Notes under the pieces: generated by a model | What the model saw: only the letters and a program-made list of their open reading frames with translations | The model's database searches: none | Told to the model about the DNA's origin: nothing | Part shown: in pieces, positions 26,585 through 34,848 of the stretch | Layout of the letters: each line of letters opens with the position of its first letter | How positions within the stretch are numbered: the stretch's first letter is position 1 | Origin: Ktedonobacter robiniae | GTDB taxonomy: Bacteria > Chloroflexota > Ktedonobacteria > Ktedonobacterales > Ktedonobacteraceae | Assembly: GCF_016587375.1 (NCBI RefSeq) | Contig: NZ_BNJG01000001.1 | Span: 558,001-622,000 of the forward strand | Direction of reading: 5' to 3' | Length of the DNA: 64,000 nucleotides | Translations under genes and position numbers: made by a program

Positions 26585-27724
26585 CTACGCTGAAGCGTGA
26601 GACGATAGGTCGTCTGACAGCGGCCCACTAGCCAAAGATGTACCGAGGCTAGCAAGGTGTTTCTCTCGAATATTGCGAGAGGCGTTGAGGTCAGCATTCA
26701 AGCTGAATCCACACACACGACAGAGGAAGAGACTTTGAGAACGACGGTTATTGCGTGCCTGATGCCCACAGCGAGAGCATGTTTGGCTGGTGTGACGCGG
26801 GTCTACCTTCACCACGTCAATGCCCTTCTCTTGCGCTTTGTACGAGAGGAAGGCATGGAATTGGGCAAAGGACCACGAATGCAAGCGGCGCTGCCCTTCC
26901 CCCTTGCGCATACGAGTGCGAGAGCGAATGTGAGTCAGGTTCTCAAGCACAATGGTAGAACCGGGGGTCGTGTGTTGCACGATACGCTTGGAGAGCACAT
27001 GGTCATGGTCTTTGCGTTGCCGAAACAGTTTGCCAGAGAGCTTGCGCAGGTGACGTTTCGCGCTCTTGGTGCCTTTGGCTTGCAACTTTCTTCGGAGGCG
27101 GAAGATACGGCGCTCTTGCTCTTTCCAGCGTCGTTCTCCCAAGAAGTGGCGATTGGAGGTCACAGCAGGATGATTGAGGCCCAAATCGACGCCCACAACC
27201 TCTTGCGAGGGGGTAACAAGAGGGTCAGGAAGACTCACCACCACATGCAGCGTGTACTTGCCCTTGCGAGAACACAGATCAGCACTGCATACCTTCCCGC
27301 CAATGTACTTTTGAGCATGTTTGGGAACGGTAAAGGCAAGCTGAACTCGTCCTTCAACGGTGGCAAGGCTACAGGTCAGGCTCTCCCACTTCACCCAATA
27401 CGAGCGAGCATCATAGCGGATAGGACAGACACGAGAGTGTGGTGTACTCGCCTTGAGCCCCTTCTTGCGTCGGTCAAGCGCACTCTTGACCGCTTCCGTG
27501 GCTTTCACACGAGCGGCACATACCAATTGCGAAGGCAAGTTGGGATACTCACGGCGCAAATCGTAGTAGGTGCGCTTATGCAATTCAACGCCATTACTGC
27601 ACTGAGAGGTAAAGCCTTCTTCAGCCACAGTATGAAAGCAAGCGGTATGCTCCTGCAACGTTTGCTGCAAGAGAGTGGCTTGCTCGTGCGTCGGAGTAAG
27701 TTGCAAAACAATCGTTCTGTCCAT
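26585..27724 (-). CDS. tnpB: TnpB-type RNA-guided endonuclease, copy 2
   Basis: The 379-residue product carries a complete TnpB core: RuvC-I VVGVDLGLNHPAV, RuvC-II IVLENLTHIRSR with the canonical Glu, a C4 zinc ribbon (CSRCGH ... CRVCGF) and RuvC-III NADLNASRNI. It belongs to a different lineage from the copy at 13815. Hairpins at both flanks (CGGCTAAAGCCG near 26561-26572; CCCCATACCT/AGGTAGGGG at 27813-27833) look like IS200/IS605 ends, with the guide-RNA 3' end expected just below 26585. No tnpA lies nearby. It separates the flavoprotein/propeller pair from the chaperone operon. Confidence 0.9.
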   Translation of the reverse strand: MDRTIVLQLTPTHEQATLLQQTLQEHTACFHTVAEEGFTSQCSNGVELHKRTYYDLRREYPNLPSQLVCAARVKATEAVKSALDRRKKGLKASTPHSRVCPIRYDARSYWVKWESLTCSLATVEGRVQLAFTVPKHAQKYIGGKVCSADLCSRKGKYTLHVVVSLPDPLVTPSQEVVGVDLGLNHPAVTSNRHFLGERRWKEQERRIFRLRRKLQAKGTKSAKRHLRKLSGKLFRQRKDHDHVLSKRIVQHTTPGSTIVLENLTHIRSRTRMRKGEGQRRLHSWSFAQFHAFLSYKAQEKGIDVVKVDPRHTSQTCSRCGHQARNNRRSQSLFLCRVCGFSLNADLNASRNIREKHLASLGTSLASGPLSDDLSSHASA

Positions 27725-28573
27725 AGAGAATGTATTTCATATATAACGTGTTTTGTCAAGTCGGGAGTACTCCCGGCCCTATCTACCCCAAGGAAAGGAA
27801 CGCCTCTTTCCTCCCCATACCTGAAGGTAGGGGTATCCAGAGGCGGAGGTTCCGATGAATGTGGGGCAGGGGGCCGGGTTCTCTCACACAGACCCCCACT
27901 GGTCACTCGCAGGGCGGTATCCCTGAAAGGGTGCTCTCGCCTTCCCCTCAGCACATGCTTTGCAAGGAATAGGGGCAAGAAGTCGCACTCTCATGATTCT
28001 CTACTATAAATAGTTAGATGGCAGGCTATTTATAGTGGATTATGGGTTTGCAGCCCAGAACAATTAAATACTTTATTTGTGTTGCTACTGACAATAATTC
28101 ATAGAGATATTTTTCATTTGATGCTATCTTTCATTTAATGAAAGGAAAAGGGCAACAGCAGAGCATAAATAAATACTGATCAGTCAATTGGCGCAGGTCT
28201 CATTCCGAGGAACTATAAGGGCGATCATTGTTACACTCTTGTTTTCCAATGTACCGTCGTAACGCAGGTCCTCTCTCTTAGGACCCTCAATGACGAGAGA
28301 TGCGCCTAAATTTCAGTATCTAGATGGATTGCCGCGTCATCGTTATCGCAACCTCAAAGGTATTTCGGCGTAACACGCAATCAAGTGAGCGAAGCTGCCA
28401 GGAAGGCGACCAAGTGCGCTTCTGAGAGACGAATATCTCAAGGGTGAGATATGGCGGCACCGTCAGCCACTACGAAGCGGTGCTCACGGTTGCTTTTTCA
28501 TAGCTTGTTTGTTGTTTGGCAAGATGCCGCTAATAAGAGTCAAAAACAGTGCTCAAAGGAAGAGGGTCATGCT
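27725..28573. other. 849-bp region upstream of grpE
   Basis: The first part (to about 27960) is probably the end of the TnpB element: a CGGGAGTACTCCCG palindrome at 27762-27775 and the hairpin at 27813-27833. A 13-bp near-perfect inverted repeat (28001-28013 with 28026-28038) follows. The rest should hold the promoter of the chaperone operon. No HAIR or CIRCE element was recognised. Confidence 0.45.
28433..28452. promoter_or_regulatory. Inverted repeat upstream of grpE, candidate heat-shock operator
   Basis: ATATCTCA (28433-28440) and TGAGATAT (28445-28452) are perfect inverted copies around AGGG, 121 bp before the grpE start. It contains CTCAAG, the half-site core of HspR-type HAIR elements, but not the HAIR spacing, so recognition by the HspR encoded in the operon is only a possibility. 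Confidence 0.35.
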
Positions 28574-29224
28574 ATGCAGTCAAACAATCCGGAACAACAG
28601 AAGGCCACAACTGGAACCACGACAGCTACCCAGGCAACCCAACAGGGGCAACAGCAGGCTCCGCCTGAAGCGACGACAGCCATCCAGTCAGTTCCCCCGA
28701 GCGAAGCAGAACAGGAAGAGCACCGCAAAGCGGAAGAGTACCTGGATCAACTGCGCAGGACGCAGGCAGACTTTGCCAATTATCGACGTCGCATGGGCAA
28801 GGAACAGGTCGAGGGGCGCATCGCAGCCCAGAGTAGCTTGCTCTATCAGATGCTGCCGGTCCTGGACGATCTTGAAATAGCTCTGCGCTCGGCACCTACG
28901 GAGATGTGTCCGCATTCCTGGGTGCAGGGTCTGTTTCTGGTCGCGCGCAGACTCGAGTCAATGCTTGACCAACTGGGTGTGCAACGTGTTGGTGCCATCG
29001 GCGAACAATTCAACCCACGCTGGCATGAGGCCATCGCGACCGAGGCTCGAAGAGATGCGCCAGAGGGGACCATTCTCGATGTACATCAACAAGGATATAT
29101 CATCGAGGACCACGTCATTCGTCCAGCCAGGGTGAGTGTCGCGGGAGCCTCCCCACAACGCGAAACGCCCACGAAGCAAGAAAAGACTGATCCTACTAAT
29201 AACAGGCAAACGCAAGCCGAATGA
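28574..29224 (+). CDS. grpE: GrpE nucleotide exchange factor
   Basis: The 216-residue product has a disordered, Gln/Thr-rich N-terminus (first 45 residues), the long GrpE dimerisation helix (EYLDQLRRTQADFANYRRRM), a four-helix part, and the C-terminal beta wing (RWHEAIATE ... QQGYIIEDHVIRPARVSV). It releases ADP from DnaK. The start at 28574 is chosen because GGAAGAGG lies 8 nt upstream; an upstream ATG at 28451 has no site. It opens the operon that continues with dnaK. Placing grpE before dnaK differs from the actinobacterial dnaK-grpE order. Confidence 0.95.
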   Translation: MQSNNPEQQKATTGTTTATQATQQGQQQAPPEATTAIQSVPPSEAEQEEHRKAEEYLDQLRRTQADFANYRRRMGKEQVEGRIAAQSSLLYQMLPVLDDLEIALRSAPTEMCPHSWVQGLFLVARRLESMLDQLGVQRVGAIGEQFNPRWHEAIATEARRDAPEGTILDVHQQGYIIEDHVIRPARVSVAGASPQRETPTKQEKTDPTNNRQTQAE

Positions 29225-29369
29225 GTTGTGACAACGCCTCATTGGAGTCGAGGATGCCAGGAAAAGAAGCAGCTTCTGGCATTCGACAGTTCACGTGAGC
29301 AGGCCACATACATGCTCGGGCTCCTTGTCGAGAGGAGCCGTGGACACAATACGAGAGAGAGGGGCAACA

Positions 29370-31268
29370 ATGGCAAAGGTACTCGGCATTGACCTGGGAA
29401 CAACAAACTCAGTCATGTCAATCATGGAGGCAGGCGAGCCAACCGTTATTGAGAACAGGGAGGGTGCGCGGATTACGCCCTCTATCGTTGCGATTACAAA
29501 GAATGGCGAGCGCCTGGTGGGCCAGGTCGCCAAACGCCAGGCCGTGACCAACCCAGAAAATACCGTCTTCTCCATTAAGCGTCTCATGGGGCGTAGGTTC
29601 GATGATCCCGAGGTACAGCGTACGATAAAAATGGTTCCCTACAAGATTACAGGCGCTGCGAACGGTGATGTCCGCGTCGTGATGGGAGGGCGTGAGTATA
29701 GTCCGCCAGAAATTTCGGCCATGATCCTCCAAAAGCTGAAAGTCGATGCGGAAGACAAATTGGGGGAGCGCATTACGCAGGCCGTCATCACTGTCCCCGC
29801 CTACTTCAACGACTCACAGCGCCAGGCCACGAAAGACGCGGGTACCATCGCAGGACTTGAAGTCTTACGCATCATTAATGAGCCAACCGCGGCCTCACTT
29901 GCCTATGGGCTGGACAAGAAGCATGACGAGCTGATTGGCGTCTATGACCTTGGTGGTGGCACCTTTGATATCTCCGTCCTACAACTGGGGGAGGGTGTCA
30001 TTGAAGTCAAGTCCACCAATGGTGATACTCATCTGGGTGGCGACGACTTTGATCAGCGGATTGTGGATTGGCTTGCTGACGAGTTTCGCAAGGATCAGGG
30101 TATTGATTTACGCAACGATCGCATGGCGCTGCAGCGCCTAAAAGAAGCAGCTGAGCGCGCCAAGATCGAGCTCTCCTCATCGACTCAGACCGAGATCAAC
30201 CTCCCCTTTATTACAGCTGACGCCAGTGGGCCAAGGCACCTTGTGATGACACTTACACGTGCCAAGCTAGAGCAACTGGTGGGTGACCTGATCGAGCGCA
30301 CGCGTGGTCCGGTCATGCGTGCCTTGGAGGATGCGCAGGTCAAGCCAAGCGACGTCAACGAGGATGTGCTGGTGGGCGGGCAGACCCGTATGCCAGCCGT
30401 AGTTGAGTTTGTCAAAAACATTTTCGGCAAGGACCCGCACAAGGGGGTCAATCCCGATGAGGTCGTCGCCGTTGGCGCGGCTATCCAGGGAGGTGTGCTG
30501 GGAGGCGAGGTTAAGGATGTCTTACTCCTGGATGTCACCCCGCTCTCACTTGGCGTCGAGACACTGGGTGGAGTGACAACCAAGCTCATTGAGCGCAACA
30601 CGACCATTCCTACACGCAAGAGCGAGACTTTCAGCACAGCCGAGGACAATCAATCAGCAGTGGACGTTCATGTACTCCAGGGTGAACGTGAACTGGCAAG
30701 CGATAACAAGAGCCTGGGCCACTTCCGCCTGGAGGGTATCAGTCCCGCGCCGCGTGGCATGCCACAGATCGAGGTCACCTTCGACATCGACGCAAACGGC
30801 ATCCTCAACGTGACCGCGCGCGACAAGGCCACGGGTCGTGAGCAAAAGATCACCATTACCGCCTCCAGTGGTCTCTCGCAAAGTGATGTTGACCGCATGG
30901 TGCGTGAAGCGGAGCAGCACGCTCAGGAAGACCGCCAGCGCCGCCAGGAGATCGAGATACGCAACAATGCTTCCAGTGTGGCCTACCAGGTAGAGCGTAC
31001 TCTCAAGGAGAACACGGAGAAACTCTCACCCAGTATGCGCAATGAAGCCGAGAGCAAGGTCAAGGCTGTGCGCGACGCCCTAATTGGGAGTGATATAGCA
31101 CGTGTGCAAAGCAGCATGGCTGAACTAGAGAGCACCTATCAGCGCATGCAACAGGAGATTGCCAGCTATACAGGCGCTCCAGCTGGCAGCCAAGCCACTG
31201 AAGCAAGAGCGCAAGCCAGTTCTGGCAGCGAGCCAGGGACCGTCGAAGGAGAATACCGAGAACTCTAG
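29370..31268 (+). CDS. dnaK: Chaperone DnaK (Hsp70)
   Basis: The 632-residue product is a full-length DnaK. The nucleotide-binding domain shows [12 protein letters not shown], the phosphate-2 loop [13 protein letters not shown] and [13 protein letters not shown]; the linker reads [19 protein letters not shown]; the substrate-binding beta-domain and helical lid follow. The C-terminal tail is Ala/Ser/Gly-rich and ends EYREL rather than the usual EEVD-like or acidic tail. It refolds clients with DnaJ and GrpE and hands aggregates to ClpB, all encoded in this operon. GAGAGGGG precedes the ATG. Many bacteria have a second housekeeping dnaK elsewhere; this is probably an island paralogue. Confidence 0.97.
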   Translation: MAKVLGIDLGTTNSVMSIMEAGEPTVIENREGARITPSIVAITKNGERLVGQVAKRQAVTNPENTVFSIKRLMGRRFDDPEVQRTIKMVPYKITGAANGDVRVVMGGREYSPPEISAMILQKLKVDAEDKLGERITQAVITVPAYFNDSQRQATKDAGTIAGLEVLRIINEPTAASLAYGLDKKHDELIGVYDLGGGTFDISVLQLGEGVIEVKSTNGDTHLGGDDFDQRIVDWLADEFRKDQGIDLRNDRMALQRLKEAAERAKIELSSSTQTEINLPFITADASGPRHLVMTLTRAKLEQLVGDLIERTRGPVMRALEDAQVKPSDVNEDVLVGGQTRMPAVVEFVKNIFGKDPHKGVNPDEVVAVGAAIQGGVLGGEVKDVLLLDVTPLSLGVETLGGVTTKLIERNTTIPTRKSETFSTAEDNQSAVDVHVLQGERELASDNKSLGHFRLEGISPAPRGMPQIEVTFDIDANGILNVTARDKATGREQKITITASSGLSQSDVDRMVREAEQHAQEDRQRRQEIEIRNNASSVAYQVERTLKENTEKLSPSMRNEAESKVKAVRDALIGSDIARVQSSMAELESTYQRMQQEIASYTGAPAGSQATEARAQASSGSEPGTVEGEYREL

Positions 31269-31426
31269 CGACTCACCTGACTCACTTATAGATATCCTGG
31301 GGGCTGCCTCTCTAGCTTTGGAGCACCTCCAGGATAGCAAGCGCACCGTTACAGTTACAACTGAATGCAGACATACAAGATTGCTCTCTATGGATGCACT
31401 CAGGAGAGCAGGAAAGGATGTGCAAT

Positions 31427-33349
31427 ATGCTCTTAGCTTCAGCGCATCTCATCGCGTTACAAGAGCTGGCTGCCGAAGAGGCTGCGGGACACGCAACACA
31501 TTCATTGGCAGAAGATGATCCTCAGGAACACATTTATCGCGAACTTGAATTGCAGGGCCTTGCCCTTCTCCAGCCTCCTCGCGCCTACCAACTCTCCTAT
31601 GCCGGGCGTGAGGCGCTTGACCTCATGAGAGCAATGCATGCGGAGAACTTGCTTCCTACTATAGATCGTCTCGAGCACAACTGGCGTTTTCTCGGCTCAG
31701 ATATTCTGGCCGCTTTACACGCAGCAACGTTAAAAAAGGGGCAGGTTGGTCCGGTAACAGTAGATATGCTGCGTGCACGCGGCTTCACAAAGCAGGTGCA
31801 GGATACACTCGAAAAGCGTCAGCTTACCTGTCTAAATCGTTATGGCGAGGCCTGGAGGGATTTCGCTGAACACCATCGTCCACGTCTGGAGATTTATGGC
31901 GATCTCGCAAATGCGATCCGCCACATGCATCCTGGCTATGCCCAGAAACCAGCCGCTCAAATGACCGCAGAACAACTAGCGCTCATGGAAGCCATGAACC
32001 TCCTGGCCTGGTCGATTCCTGAAGGGGATAATTATGTCCTAACGGCATTAGGCCAGGCCGTCTATGATGCTTTGCGTAAAGAAGGCTATAGCCCTCTAGA
32101 TGTGGCTCTTGATGAGCCATTGCTCCAGGTACTAGCAGAGTTAGCTGATAAGGGAAGCTCCGTTTTAACGCCTGAACAAATAGCCAGCCTCCAATTGCTG
32201 GGCTATGTCGATGCGGATGAAAAACTGAGCGAAGCAGGTTATGCAGCGCTCAAAGCATATTCTCTTCTACAAAAAGAGGTACCAGAAAAGACGCGTACAT
32301 TCGCGATCACCGAACCTGAAGTTGAATTACTCACGACCATCGATCACCTGGTTCAGGAACATAAACCCACCAATAAAGAGGCCCTACATCGCGTGCTAGT
32401 TAATCGTATGGTCAAACGCTATCGCGCCCTGGAAGGACGCCGTGGCCGAACCTTACGAGAGAGAACGCCGTTGAAGCGTCAGGCTGTGGCGCTGCTAGAG
32501 CAGGTAAAAGAGCACGATGAGTGGTTTAACACCAATTGGGATCTCGAGGAGCTCCTCGTTGGCCTGGAGGCCTTTGACTTGCTAAGAGCTGAAATGGAAG
32601 GCCGTAATATGGGCTATCGCCTGACGTTCACAGGTCAAAAAATTGTGGAAGAGCAGGAGGGGAACACACGCGACATCAGCGCTACAGCGGTTAAAGCTCT
32701 AACGATTGCCGAAACCCACCTGGGCGTTCCTGCGCAGTGGTGGATTGAGCAGGCACGTGAGGAAGAGCTTATTGGCACTGGAGGGATCACTGCATCGGGC
32801 CGCTTTTACGCCAATCTCGCCAACCACTGCATACGAAGGCTTGCACTTACACGAGAGGAGGCCGAACTTTTGGAGCAACTCCCCGACACCGAAGGGGAAT
32901 CATGTGGTTTTGGCAGCAACAGCCGAGAAGGGCTCGACGAAGAAAAACGCAACTGGGCGCTGGAAAAGCTCGAAGCACGCGGCTTTATTGACAGGCTTGT
33001 TGATTGTCAGATGATACGTACGGAGGCGGGGCAACTCCTCACCAGAGCTGTGAGCGGGGCGATGCACCTCGGGCATCCCGTTACGCCAACCCTCGTGCGC
33101 GTGCTCGCCGCCATCCGGCAGGTGGGGACATTATATGTGAAAGAGCGCAAGGTCCGTATGCAGCCTCACCAGTGGGAAGAAGCAGAGCGCCTGAGCGGTT
33201 TAAGGGAATCTGAATTTCGCGAAATGCTGCACATTGCCCGTATGGGTCAGTATGTCGGGGAAGCAACGCTCACAGAGGCAGGTCTAGATCTCCTGGCTGT
33301 CCAGGAGCTCATTGACAAAGAATATAGCGTTGCTGCGAAGAGGGCTTAG
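31427..33349 (+). CDS. Unknown 640-aa protein with repeated winged-helix-like motifs, within the chaperone operon
   Basis: The product is about 640 residues and soluble. It contains seven recurrences of a wing-like motif, [LI][TS]xxGxxxL, near residues 54 (YQLSYAGREAL), 203 (YVLTALGQAVY), 266 (KLSEAGYAAL), 397 (YRLTFTGQKIV), 454 (ITASGRFYA), 530 (IRTEAGQLL) and 615 (TLTEAGLDLL). Each is preceded by helices, as in a chain of winged-helix units. I suspect the DUF505 family but cannot confirm it. It sits between dnaK and dnaJ, with 54 bp to dnaJ, so it is almost certainly co-expressed with the chaperones. A DNA-, RNA- or protein-binding adaptor is possible. The start at 31427 has AAGGAT upstream; 31394 is an alternative. 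Confidence 0.85.
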   Translation: MLLASAHLIALQELAAEEAAGHATHSLAEDDPQEHIYRELELQGLALLQPPRAYQLSYAGREALDLMRAMHAENLLPTIDRLEHNWRFLGSDILAALHAATLKKGQVGPVTVDMLRARGFTKQVQDTLEKRQLTCLNRYGEAWRDFAEHHRPRLEIYGDLANAIRHMHPGYAQKPAAQMTAEQLALMEAMNLLAWSIPEGDNYVLTALGQAVYDALRKEGYSPLDVALDEPLLQVLAELADKGSSVLTPEQIASLQLLGYVDADEKLSEAGYAALKAYSLLQKEVPEKTRTFAITEPEVELLTTIDHLVQEHKPTNKEALHRVLVNRMVKRYRALEGRRGRTLRERTPLKRQAVALLEQVKEHDEWFNTNWDLEELLVGLEAFDLLRAEMEGRNMGYRLTFTGQKIVEEQEGNTRDISATAVKALTIAETHLGVPAQWWIEQAREEELIGTGGITASGRFYANLANHCIRRLALTREEAELLEQLPDTEGESCGFGSNSREGLDEEKRNWALEKLEARGFIDRLVDCQMIRTEAGQLLTRAVSGAMHLGHPVTPTLVRVLAAIRQVGTLYVKERKVRMQPHQWEEAERLSGLRESEFREMLHIARMGQYVGEATLTEAGLDLLAVQELIDKEYSVAAKRA

Positions 33350-33403
33350 GAGATCGATATCATTCGGATCCTCTAAAACTCCTCTTCCAGGGAGAAACAA
33401 CCC

Positions 33404-34420
33404 ATGGCTGTTGATTATAAGGACTACTACAAGACGTTGGGCGTGGACAGGAACGCAAGTCAGAAGGATATTCAAAAAGCCTTTCGCAAACTCGCGCGCC
33501 AATATCACCCTGATATCAATCCAGGTGATAAGGCAGCCGAGGAGAAGTTCAAGGAGATCAACGAAGCCAACGAAGTGCTCTCCGACCCAGAGAAACGGAA
33601 AAGCTACGACGAGATGGATAGGTACTACCAGCAATACGGGAGCTGGCCGGGTGCGGGCTACGCGGCTGGAACGGGGGCAACAGGCGCTGGTAGAGGACGC
33701 ACCCACTATCATACCGTCAGCGAAGAAGACTTAAACGACCTCTTTGGCGGCGCGTCTCCGTTCTCGGATTTCTTCGAGACCTACTTTGGTGCAGGTCCAG
33801 GAACCAGGCGATCGCGTACGGCTGGCCATACGCGGGCCGAGGCTCGTGCCCCGGCCCGCCAGGACGTCGAGGCTGAAGTCACTGTGACACTTCCAGAAGC
33901 CTATAAAGGCGCTACGCGCGTTTTAGAACTGGCCACTACAGATGGCAGCACACGTCGGTTGGAGGTAAAAATCCCCCCTGGGGTTGACGAGGGTTCGCGC
34001 ATACGGATAGCTGGTCAGGGCCAGGAGGGGCCTGCTGGGCGCGGTGATCTGTACCTGCGTGTACATATGGCGCCTGACTCTCGCTTCACACGGGAGGGGA
34101 CGACGCTACATACGCGCGTCGAGGTTCCTCTCGCCGAGGCTGTATTAGGTGGAGAGATACAGGTACCGACCCCAGATGACCGCCGCCTGTTGCTGCGTAT
34201 ACCGCCCGGGACCGAGGAGGGTACCGCGTTGCGTCTACGGGGCCAGGGCATGCCTGTTATGGGAGAACCAGATAAAAGGGGCGATCTCTACGCTGACGTA
34301 CACGTGGTAATGCCTAAACACCTCAGTCCAGAGCAACGTCACCTCTTCGAAGCCTTCGCCCGTTCTGTTGGCTACGTTCCCCAGGCAAGCCCGGTAGAAG
34401 AAAGGAGCAGACGTGGATAA
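33404..34420 (+). CDS. dnaJ: DnaJ/CbpA-type co-chaperone lacking the zinc finger
   Basis: The 338-residue product has an N-terminal J domain (residues 5-70, [16 protein letters not shown] motif in QYHPDINPG), a Gly-rich linker ([16 protein letters not shown]) and two beta-sandwich client-binding domains ([46 protein letters not shown]). The Cys-rich zinc domain of classical DnaJ is missing, so it is CbpA-like. It delivers clients to DnaK and stimulates its ATPase. The last 8 nt overlap the start of the hspR gene, which indicates translational coupling. Confidence 0.95.
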   Translation: MAVDYKDYYKTLGVDRNASQKDIQKAFRKLARQYHPDINPGDKAAEEKFKEINEANEVLSDPEKRKSYDEMDRYYQQYGSWPGAGYAAGTGATGAGRGRTHYHTVSEEDLNDLFGGASPFSDFFETYFGAGPGTRRSRTAGHTRAEARAPARQDVEAEVTVTLPEAYKGATRVLELATTDGSTRRLEVKIPPGVDEGSRIRIAGQGQEGPAGRGDLYLRVHMAPDSRFTREGTTLHTRVEVPLAEAVLGGEIQVPTPDDRRLLLRIPPGTEEGTALRLRGQGMPVMGEPDKRGDLYADVHVVMPKHLSPEQRHLFEAFARSVGYVPQASPVEERSRRG

Positions 34421-34769
34421 CTCATATATCACGCGTATTGTAGTACAACCATATGCCGCGCTAAGCTCATATAGCGCGCATGAGGCTGTCACCGCGAGCC
34501 ACCTCAACATGCGTGCGCTGCATTCCCTGGAAGCATTAGGCCTGGTCCAGGGCGAAGGCAGCAGTAGAAACCGGCGCTATAGCGAAGAGGATGTGCGACG
34601 CCTGCGGCGTATTCGCCGCTTACAGCATGAATTAGGAGTGAATTTGGAGGGCGTCGAAGTCGTTCTCCACTTACTCAAGCGCCTGGCAACGTTGCAGCAA
34701 GAACTGGAAGAAACGCGAAGCCAAGTGGCTCAGATACAATCTTCATCATGGCAATTTTCTGGCGACTGA
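34413..34769 (+). CDS. hspR: MerR-family heat-shock repressor, HspR-like
   Basis: The 118-residue product is like HspR: a MerR-type winged helix ([35 protein letters not shown]) and the HspR hallmark [18 protein letters not shown], followed by a coiled coil. The first 25 residues are unusual ([20 protein letters not shown]), so the recognition helix may be altered and DNA specificity changed. It starts at a GTG with AAAGGAG upstream, overlapping the dnaJ stop. In actinobacteria HspR with DnaK represses dnaK and clpB operons; the same feedback is expected here. CbpM-like modulation of DnaJ is an alternative. Confidence 0.85.
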   Translation: MDNSYITRIVVQPYAALSSYSAHEAVTASHLNMRALHSLEALGLVQGEGSSRNRRYSEEDVRRLRRIRRLQHELGVNLEGVEVVLHLLKRLATLQQELEETRSQVAQIQSSSWQFSGD

Positions 34770-34848
34770 GAAAACTGACTCGTGGTCATTGTAGTGCTCA
34801 ACCTACAAGAATCGTTCATTTGTACACCAACAAGGGAAACGAGAGAGT

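Noticed and set aside
27505..27978. 157-codon minus-strand frame
   Set aside because: It runs through the TnpB element end and its hairpins; composition is typical of non-coding element ends.
26657..28009. 450-codon plus-strand frame
   Set aside because: It lies antisense to TnpB copy 2, whose motifs are unambiguous; its own translation shows no family features.
19614..28573. CIRCE or classical HAIR heat-shock elements before hsp20 or grpE
   Set aside because: Looked for TTAGCACTC-N9-GAGTGCTAA and CTTGAGT-N7-ACTCAAG by eye; neither is present.
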